DNA from: Acidovorax sp. GBBC 1281
Lineage (GTDB): Bacteria > Pseudomonadota > Gammaproteobacteria > Burkholderiales > Burkholderiaceae_C
Assembly (NCBI RefSeq): GCF_028473645.1
Contig: NZ_CP097269.1
Location: forward strand, 4,048,001 to 4,112,000
Direction: 5' to 3'
Length of the DNA stretch: 64,000 nucleotides
The notes below the pieces were generated by a model that was given only the letters and a program-made list of their open reading frames with translations, was not told the DNA's origin and ran no database searches. Position 1 is the stretch's first letter, and every line of letters starts with the position of its first letter. A program made the translations under genes and the position numbers. This document shows positions 28,479 to 36,100 of the stretch, in pieces.

Positions 28479-29545
28479 GGGCGCCCCACGTCGCCCTGGG
28501 CGGCGAGTGGTTCGACCCGTATGAGAAGTTCACCGTGCGCCATCCAGAGGACGGCCTGTGGATCGTCGTGCACAAGGGGGGCCTGGAGCACCACTACCGC
28601 CAGCATGCGCCTGAGCAATGGCGGCTGCCACTGGCCCGGCTGCAGGATGCCAACGGCAATGCGATTGCGCTGCATTGGGCGGCGGGCGACACCGATACCG
28701 CCACGGGCGAGGTGCTGACCTGGAGCGCGCGGCAGGCCCGCGAGCAGGCCATGGCCGATGGCGGCGTGAGTGCGGCCAGTGCAGGGGCGTTCGCCGCACC
28801 CTTCGCGCTGCCGCGCCTCGTCGGCCTGTCCGATTCGGCGGGGCGGCAGTTGCGCCTGACCTGGACCGCACCCACGGCCGAAGCACCCGCCACCGATCCT
28901 CTGCGCGGCGCACGCCTGGCCACCGTCGAGCTGCTGGCGCCCGGCCAATCCGCGCCCCAGGTGTTGGCCCGCTATGCCTACGACGCGCAAGGCCAGCTCG
29001 TCGCCACGCACCACGGCGACCTGCCCTACCGCCAGTACGCCTGGCGCTCGGGCGTGCTGGTCGGCTACCGCAAGGCCAGCGGCCACCGCTACTTCGCCCA
29101 GTACGACGCGGAAGGCCCGCAGGGCCGCGTGCTGCGCTCATGGTGCGCCGATGCGCCCATCCCCAGCCAGGACGATGACCGCTTCACCTATCTGCCGCAC
29201 GAACGCATCACCCGCCACACCGATGGCCTGGGCCGCGTGACGGCCTACCACTGGGATGCGCGCTTCAACATCGTGGCCACCGTCACTGCCGAGGGCACGC
29301 CCGAGGAATTGAGGGAAGAGACGCCGTTCGATGCCACCGGCACGGCCAAAGGGAGCACCGATCCGCTGGGCCGCCGCACCACGCTGCGCCATGACGCGCG
29401 TGGCAACCTCACGCAGATCACCAACGCCCTGGGGCAGTCCACTGCGCTGCAGTACAACGCGATGGACTTGGTGACGACGCTGCGCGATGCGATGGGCTTC
29501 GAGTGGAAGGGCGCTGTTGCACAAATCGAATTGCAGACGGCATGA
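28479..29545 (+). pseudogene. rhs: Rhs/YD-repeat protein fragment, truncated at both ends
   Basis: An open frame of about 350 codons begins abruptly at APHVALGGEWFDPYEKF and carries Rhs/YD-repeat blocks (LARYAYDAQGQLVATHHGDL, then RYFAQYDAEGPQGRVLRSW, TDGLGRVTAYHWDARF, DPLGRRTTLRHDARGNLTQI). It stops at 29545, 36 bp inside IS5-family copy 2, after GFEWK. The N-terminal PAAR/Rhs part and the C-terminal cage plus toxin are missing. Full Rhs proteins exceed 1200 residues. Intact Rhs forms a beta-cage around a polymorphic toxin delivered on VgrG; this fragment cannot do so alone. Confidence 0.85.
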
Positions 29546-30560
29546 CCCCAACCCCAGACGGACCTATGCCACAGCAGTCACCGACACGGTGTGAGGACGG
29601 CCGATCTGACTGAACCGATTGAGCAAGGCCACGCGGACATGCAGCTCCACAACCTGGCGGTCGAACGTGCGCGCGATCACCCGTTCGCCCAGTCGCTTGA
29701 AGCAGTGCATCTTCGTCTCCACAAGGCTGCGCCGGTGGTAGCCGCTCCACTTCTTCCAAATGCCGCGACCCAGGCGCTGGCACGCCCGAATGGCCTCATT
29801 ACGATGCGCCGAGCCCGGACTCGACTTCTTCCAATGGCTGGCGTTCTTGCGGGGCGGGATCACCGCCATCGCGTGCCGCTCGGCAATGGCGTCCAGGCAG
29901 GCGCGCGTGTCGTAGGCGCCATCGGCACTGACGCTTTCGATGGATTCGTCAGTGGGAATCTGAGCCAGCAACCCGGGCAACATCGGCGCATCCCCAATGG
30001 CGTTGCTGGTCACCTCGATGGCGCGTATTTCCAGCGTCTGCGCGTCGATGCCCAGATGGACCTTGCGCCATTCGCGCCGGTATTCAGCACCATGCTTCTT
30101 GCGTTTCCACTCTCCTTCGCCCAGGAACTTGATGCCGGTGCTGTCCACCAGCAACTGCAGCGGCGAGTTGGTTCGCTGGTAGCTCAGTTCGACCTGCAAG
30201 GTCTTTTGGCGCCGGCAAACAGTGCTGAAGTCAGGTACCGGCCAGTCCAGCTTTGCCAGCCGCAGCAGGCTCTGCACCATGCCCAGCGCCTGTCGCAAGG
30301 GCTGGCCGAACAGGCACTTGATGCTCAGGCAGAACTGGATTGCTGCGTCCGAGAAGGTTCGGCTGCGTCCACGCCTGCCGGTCGGCGTGCCAAACCACTG
30401 CATGCCCTCATCTAGCCACATCGTCAACGAGCCTCGCGCTTTCAGCGCCGCGTTGTACGCCTTCCAGTTCGTCGTGCGGTACTTGCTCCGCTGCCTGTTC
30501 TTCGTCTCTGTCACGCAGTCAGTCTACGGGCATCAGCATCGCGATTTGTGCAACAAAGCC
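29510..30560 (-). mobile_element. IS5-family element (copy 2), intact
   Basis: 1051 bp with terminal repeats GGCGCTGTTGCACAAATCG (left) and GGCTTTGTTGCACAAATCG (right, read inward). It appears identical to copy 1 without the IS630 insertion. It interrupts the rhs fragment on its left; on its right it abuts the AT-rich immunity gene region. No 9-bp duplication is found (left GAGTGGAAG, right CTACGGCTT). Confidence 0.93.
29564..30514 (-). CDS. IS5-family transposase (copy 2)
   Basis: Complete DDE transposase of 316 residues, starting MTETKNRQRSKYRTTNWKAY. The IS5/IS903-type core contains D in LLVDSTGIKFLGEGEWKR, D in VSADGAYDTRACLDAIAE and E in YHRRSLVETKMHCFKRLGER. It ends VSVTAVA. It should be functional and could move copies 1 and 2 in trans. 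Confidence 0.95.
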   Translation of the reverse strand: MTETKNRQRSKYRTTNWKAYNAALKARGSLTMWLDEGMQWFGTPTGRRGRSRTFSDAAIQFCLSIKCLFGQPLRQALGMVQSLLRLAKLDWPVPDFSTVCRRQKTLQVELSYQRTNSPLQLLVDSTGIKFLGEGEWKRKKHGAEYRREWRKVHLGIDAQTLEIRAIEVTSNAIGDAPMLPGLLAQIPTDESIESVSADGAYDTRACLDAIAERHAMAVIPPRKNASHWKKSSPGSAHRNEAIRACQRLGRGIWKKWSGYHRRSLVETKMHCFKRLGERVIARTFDRQVVELHVRVALLNRFSQIGRPHTVSVTAVA

Positions 30561-30583
30561 CTACGGCTTCGTATTCCGCTCTG

Positions 30584-31045
30584 TTATGGGTGCTGCAAGC
30601 ACCCATCCTCAATATCGAGAATTTCTTGCTTATTCAGCAATTCCAGATAACTTTTAACTTTATTTATAGACACCTCAGGAGGAACATCGATAGAGATCAA
30701 CTTTTTAATATTGGAAGCCTCTGTTGAGCAGCCCATTTTTAATAACTGATCCCGAACTTCTTTAACAGAACTCTCTTCGTTAAAAAAGATTCTCAACGTA
30801 CTATGCCCGCACTTTTCCACGACCTCCAAAAAATGATTCTCCCCAGATTTTCTTCTTTTTATTCTAACTATGTCTCCGCTACTGACATCAGTGACAAAGA
30901 ATGGAATATTATCTATTTTCCACAAGTTCTCATTCAATTTTTTAGCCCACACACTTTCGTAATCGAATGGTGGATACCCATCTTCATCAGGCACAAGCGA
31001 AAATATAATTTTGACCCGATCATTCACCGCAATTTCCTTTTCCAT
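30584..31045 (-). CDS. DUF4265 protein, putative immunity protein for the HNH toxin
   Basis: Soluble protein of 153 residues. VNDRVKIIFSLVPDEDGYPP near the N-terminus and IDNIPFFVTDVSSGDIVRIKR are the DUF4265 pattern; the C-terminal half (FNEESSVKEVRDQLLKMGC) is helical. It is AT-rich, unlike the core genome, and overlaps the 3' end of the HNH toxin gene by 26 bp on the same strand. That is the standard order for a polymorphic-toxin immunity gene. The immunity role is inferred from position. The gene looks complete, ending 23 bp before IS5 copy 2. Confidence 0.7.
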   Translation of the reverse strand: MEKEIAVNDRVKIIFSLVPDEDGYPPFDYESVWAKKLNENLWKIDNIPFFVTDVSSGDIVRIKRRKSGENHFLEVVEKCGHSTLRIFFNEESSVKEVRDQLLKMGCSTEASNIKKLISIDVPPEVSINKVKSYLELLNKQEILDIEDGCLQHP

Positions 31046-31353
31046 TTTTCTTTGGCTTCTTATTCATTTTTCTATTTTTCCTCTTATAGTTTGGCTTTTT
31101 CTTATGCCAATCGTCACGATTGCACTTTCTGCACAGCACCTGACCATTCACTTCAGTAGCTGGACCACCAGAAGACTCTGCTTCAATATGATCAATTTGC
31201 CATTCATCAGAAGGAGGAGTAACCCCTTTCATACTTTTGGCGGGCTTTTGAACTTGGCATTTACACTTTTCGCATTTTTTAACACCAAAGAATTCCTCAT
31301 TTTCTTGAAGAATAGCTTTTTTTGTCTTCGGGGTAAATTTGACCAGTCCGAAT
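31020..31353 (-). pseudogene. Rhs C-terminal HNH nuclease toxin domain, 5' truncated by IS
   Basis: About 110 codons remain, reading FGLVKFTPKTKKAILQENE near the cut and then an HNH nuclease. It has a CEKCKCQ knuckle, WQIDHIEAESSGGP with the catalytic DH, and NGQVLCRKCNRDDWH with the second Cys pair and the HNH Asn/His. A Lys/Asn-rich tail ends the protein. The remaining FGLV fits the end of the DPFGL junction that separates Rhs cores from variable toxins, with IS copy 3 inserted exactly there. HNH toxins cut DNA in competitor cells. No start codon of its own remains outside the IS. Confidence 0.75.
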
Positions 31354-32406
31354 GGCTTTGTTGCACAAAGCGATGCAGCTCGCTGGTAGTCTGACCAGAT
31401 GAGTGAAGGCAAGAAGATGCGGACCCGCTACCGCACGACAAACTGGGCACAGTACAACGCGGCATTGAAGGCCCGTGGATCGCTGACGATGTGGCTGGAT
31501 AGGGGGATGCAGTGGCTGGCTGAGCCCAAAGGCAAACGCGGTCGCAACCAAACGTTCTCGGATGCCGCGATCCAGTTCTGTCTGAGCATCAAGTGCCTGT
31601 TTGGTCAGCCCCTTCGCCAAGCGCTTGGCATGGTCCAAAGCCTGCTCAAGCTGGCTGGGGTGAACTGGCCGGTCCCTGACTTCAGCACGGTCTGTCGGCG
31701 CCAAAAGGATCTGCAAGTCCAACTGAACTACCAGCCGAGGAGCTCACCGCTGCACCTGCTGGTGGACAGCACAGGCATTAAGTTCCTGGGAGAAGGTGAA
31801 TGCAAGCGCAAAAGGCACGGGGCCGAATACCGGCGCGAATGGCGTAAGGTTCATTTGGGCATCGATGCTCAGACACTGGAGATCCGGGCCATCGAGGTCA
31901 CCAGCAACGCCATTGGAGATGCGCCCATGCTGCCGCAGTTGCTGGCGCAAATTGAGGTCGATGAGCCCATCGCCAGTGTCAGTGTCAGTGCTGACGGAGC
32001 TTATGACACGCGGGCCTGTCTGGACACCATTGCCAGACGAGGTGCACAGGCCGTGATCCCGCCACGCAAGAACGCCAGTTTCTGGAAACGGGCCAGTCCC
32101 GGGTCAGCCAGCCGTAACGAAGCCGTACGGGCCTGCAGGCGCCTGGGCTGGCGTATCTGGAAGAGCTGGAGCGGCTACCACCGGCGCAGCCTGGTGGAGA
32201 CCAAGATGCACTGCTTCAAGCGCTTGGGCGAGCGGGTCATGGCACGAACGTTTGAGCGTCAGGTGGTTGAGCTGCATGTCCGAGTTGCGCTGCTGAACCG
32301 GTTCAGCCAGCTTGGACGGCCTGAAACCGTCGCGGTGGCGGCTGTGGCATGAGTGCGCCTGGGGCTGGGGTCATAACGCGCTCGATTCGGTTTGTGCAAC
32401 AAAGCC
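31354..32406 (+). mobile_element. IS5-family element (copy 3), divergent relative in inverted orientation
   Basis: 1053 bp with terminal repeats GGCTTTGTTGCACAAAGCG (left) and GGCTTTGTTGCACAAACCG (right, read inward). It is related to but clearly distinct from copies 1 and 2. It lies in the opposite orientation to copy 2, with 793 bp of AT-rich toxin/immunity DNA between. Flanks (AGTCCGAAT left, TAGCGCAGT right) show no duplication. Confidence 0.92.
31399..32352 (+). CDS. IS5-family transposase (copy 3)
   Basis: DDE transposase of 317 residues beginning MSEGKKMRTRYRTTNWAQYN. It differs from the copy 2 protein at scattered positions and has a small VSVS insertion before the second catalytic Asp. 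The catalytic residues lie in HLLVDSTGIKFLGEGE, SADGAYDTRACLDT and RRSLVETKMHCFK. It appears complete. Its start codon context runs back into the IS left end. Confidence 0.94.
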   Translation: MSEGKKMRTRYRTTNWAQYNAALKARGSLTMWLDRGMQWLAEPKGKRGRNQTFSDAAIQFCLSIKCLFGQPLRQALGMVQSLLKLAGVNWPVPDFSTVCRRQKDLQVQLNYQPRSSPLHLLVDSTGIKFLGEGECKRKRHGAEYRREWRKVHLGIDAQTLEIRAIEVTSNAIGDAPMLPQLLAQIEVDEPIASVSVSADGAYDTRACLDTIARRGAQAVIPPRKNASFWKRASPGSASRNEAVRACRRLGWRIWKSWSGYHRRSLVETKMHCFKRLGERVMARTFERQVVELHVRVALLNRFSQLGRPETVAVAAVA

Positions 32407-32475
32407 TAGCGCAGTTGCCGCCGCACCAGCCGCGTACTACTCCCCAGTGCGACACACACACCAGGAGTCCGAACC

Positions 32476-32868
32476 ATGAAGTCCTCTTCGAAGTACGTAT
32501 TTCTCTGCGCATCGCTCACGCTGGCCTGCGCCACCTCGGCACAGGCCTTGCCTGATTTGGTGGTGCCCAGCGTCGATTCACCCAACCTCCATGGCGGTGT
32601 CATCACGGTGCAGGTCAAGAACCAGGGCCCAGGGCCCTCGGCTGCCTGCTACCTGGCGCTGCGCGTCGTGCCGCCCGGCGGCAGCTTGAAGGTGTTCAGC
32701 CCCAAGATCCCAGCGCTTCAACCCGGTCAGCAGGTGGCGCTGTCGGTTCAGACCGGGTTCCTGCTTTCGCAAGCCGAATACGAGGCGATGGCGGACCGGT
32801 CCAACACGGTTCAGGAGACCAACGAGGCCAACAACCGCAACAAAGGGCAGTTCGGCGGAAAGCCTTGA
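32476..32868 (+). CDS. Secreted CARDB-like small protein
   Basis: Protein of 130 residues with a signal peptide (SSKYVFLCASLTLACATSAQA) and a mature Ig-like beta domain starting LPDLVVPSVDSPN. ITVQVKNQGPGPSAACYLAL and a later VQETNEANNRNKG are the CARDB-type pattern (NxG...; Thr-Asn-Asn end strand). CARDB domains mediate cell-surface or extracellular adhesion; function here is unknown. It begins 69 bp after IS copy 3 with a good RBS (AGGAG at 32461-32465), so its native promoter may have been displaced by the IS. Confidence 0.7.
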   Translation: MKSSSKYVFLCASLTLACATSAQALPDLVVPSVDSPNLHGGVITVQVKNQGPGPSAACYLALRVVPPGGSLKVFSPKIPALQPGQQVALSVQTGFLLSQAEYEAMADRSNTVQETNEANNRNKGQFGGKP

Positions 32869-33130
32869 GGCAAAGGAGTGAGTCTGGCCCGCCGGATGGA
32901 CGACAGCAGGCCTAGCCGGACTTCATCACGATGGCAGCCGGCTCCGTGTGCAGTGCGTGCAGGCATCCATTGGCAGTGATGCCACCCGCGTAGGCGGATG
33001 GCATCGCAAGAGGCGCCTGCACAGGTGCTTCACAGCCCAACCATTTCGCATTTGGCTGGAGCACCTATCGGTGTCATGGTCAAGGCCAGGACGCCGCCCC
33101 TCGCCGTTCGGCGTGGCGCGGATCGCCCCA

Positions 33131-36100
33131 TCAAGTGAAGTTCAACGAGCGAACATTCGCGCTCGTTCTCACATCGTGGCGCACGCCCATCATTCCGTTG
33201 ACGCCCCTCACGTCGCTGGCCGACTGTTCGTTGGCGTTGATCAGGAAGCGCGCTTCCCGGTAACCGGGGTCTTTGTGGATCGTGTCGATGTCGCGCTTCG
33301 CATGTTTGGCGCCTTCCTTGTCGCCCAGTTTTTCGGACAGTTCGCGGTCCGCTTCCAGCAGATTGCTGGCATCCACGTGACTGGGGCCCCATTCCCAGTA
33401 CAGCTGCGAGGTGCCCGTCATATCGCGGTGTTGGCGCAAGTGGCCGGCGAATTCGCCCAGGATTTTCTTTTCGGTCTGCACGGCCTGGTCGCGGTCGGCG
33501 CTGTGGCGGGCGGGGAAGAACTTCTTGGCTTTGTCTTCCGCAAAGTTTTCGACGTCGGCCGCCAGGTTCTGCACGAAGTCCTTGCTGGTGGCCAGCGTCT
33601 GGGTGGCAAAGCTCGTGGGCAGTTCCTGATCGTCGTACAGGATGCGGGTGGTGGTGCGCGTTTCGCCGTCCCGGAAGAAATCGGTGGACATCGATCCGAT
33701 ATTGGCAACCGCCAGCGATGTCATGCTGGTCACGGCGTCGGCCGCGACTTCGCCCGGGGCGGGTGTCGGGGAGGTGGCGCCTTCGATCAGTCCGCTCAGT
33801 GCGGCCAGGGCCCCGGTGGCGGTGGCTTTGAACGCTTTCGATTCGGACTCACGGATGACTTTGAGCGTGCCGGAGGTGTCTTTGTATTCGAGCGTCCCCA
33901 GGCGCGTTTCGCCGGCCACGCCGGCTTGCGGCAGCCCCACCCGCAGGCTGCCGATGGTGGCACCCGCGCCGGCCGACGAGCTTCCCGTAAAGCGATGGTC
34001 TTTCTGCCGGACCTCGAAGGCACCGATGGAAATGGCGTCGCCGAACTCCTGGTAGGCGCGCTTGACCAAAGAGGTTTTGTCTTCCGGGTTGCCGGGCGCC
34101 TGATAGGGCCCAGCCTCGTCAGGCACGCCGATCAGCAGTTTGATGAGCCGCGCTTTTTGCTGGGCCAGGTCTCGGTCGCCGCCCACGCCGCCCGTCTTGT
34201 GGCGCGGAAATCCGAACACGGCGCCTTCTTGCTCCAGCAGCTCGAAGCTGTGGCCCACGTCACCGCCGATGAAGGCCGAAAAAGAGGCGGCCTCTTCCTG
34301 GCCGAGACGGAAGCCGAACGAGGCACCCGCTCCTTCCTGATTGCGGCGGACGGTCGATACGCTCATGCGCAATGAACTGCGGTCCGTGGACACGCCGGAC
34401 TCGAAGGAGACGATGCGCGTGCGCCCGCCCCCCAAGTCCGCGCGAACCGACATGGTGGCGCCGGACAAGACCCCCGAGATGACTTCGGTCACGTTGCGGG
34501 TGGTGCCCTGCGTGTTGCCGGCATTGGCCAGCGAAAAGCCCGAGCCCAGTTCTTCGCCACGGATCATGGAGGCGAGGATTTCTGCGGTTTCAGCGCGGTT
34601 TTTGCCTTTGATGGGCGTATTGGCCGGAACGCGGACGTCTTTGTTCACCAGCCGGTCGAACGCGGTCGAGAACGATTTCCAGTCCGGTTCGCCGTCCTCA
34701 TGGCGCGAGGTTCGCATTTCCTGCACCGATTCGGGGTCGGTCGGGCCTCCTGCATCGCCAGCCCAGGCGAGCAGCCGGGCGGGCGTTAGCGGAACATTCT
34801 GCTCGGTCAGGGCTGCCGTCAGCAGTTCCTGCACCTGATCGGCGACCGCCGACTCTCCCGAAGAAGACTCGGGCAACTGGATAGCGGCGAGTACGGCCGT
34901 GCGCACCTGCGCGATCGCGCTCTCGGAGAGGTTGTCACCCCGCGCAAGGCGCGGCAGCAACAGCGCTTCCGTCTTGGCGCGTTGAAGGATCTCGGACCGC
35001 ACCATGTTGCGCAGCAGCGTGCCACCGCCGCCAGCGTCATCCAGCAGCGCCTGGCCGTCCACCGCATTTTGCGCGGTGGGCAAGCCCGCGCCCCCCGCAC
35101 CACCGCGGGCTTTGAGGGTGGACTCCAGCACGTCCACCATGTCCTTCATGGCGCGGCCTTCGTGAATGCCGCCGATGTGCGACAGCTCGAATCCCATGTT
35201 CTTGCCGCGCGAGGACACGATGGCGTCGTAGCCGTAGAACGGGCTTTTGCCTTGGTGCAGCGTGCCGTAGCGCAGGGTGTCTGCAATGCGTTGAAAGCCG
35301 GTGCGCGATGCCATGGCACGGTTCAAATGCATGCCCATGGTTTTGGAGGCCCGCGATTCGACCTTCTGAAACTCGCTCTTGGTGCCGTCGGGGTTGCGTG
35401 CCTTGTCGGTCACCATGCCGCCACGCGCCATCTGCACGGCGAAGCGGCATCCATGGATTTCGGTGATCGCGGGGTCGAGTTCGTCGCGCACGGCCAGCAG
35501 CGCTTTTTCAGCCAGAGTGAGCGAGGAGCCATGGGCGATCGGCGCACCCGCGCGGCCTGGCCAGCCGTTCGGCGTGGCCCGCACGGCGTCGCCCAGCTTG
35601 CCATGGGCGAACATGCTGCTCGGGTCCAACGCCGGTGCGTTTCTGCCAGCGGCCCGTGCCACCTCGGCAGCAGCGCGCAGGTAAGCACGCATCGGGCCGC
35701 GTTGCGCAGCCGCCAGGGCGGGTGCGCCATCGGCCGCGCCATCGGGCTTGGCGGTGACCTTGCTCAGCAGGTCCAGCCCCTTGCCGCCTTTGAGGCTTTC
35801 GATTTCCGCCGCGAATTTCCAGGCGAGTTGCACATCGGCCGTGATTTCCCCAGCGGGGCGCGGCGTGAGCAGGTCGCCCACCAGCCGGACCTGCGGCAAC
35901 GCTTGCAGAATGCGTTCGGCCTGCGCCGTGTCTTTGTTGTGGCGGGCCAGCGCCTTGACCAGGACGGTGGTTTCTCCCGCCGACATTCCAGTGGCCTCTT
36001 TCAACTGCATGACGCTGGCCAGCAACGCCGCTTTCCGGTTCGCCGGACCGTCGAAGTGGCTCGTGATGGCCCCATTGATCGTCGATTCCTTTTTCAGTCT

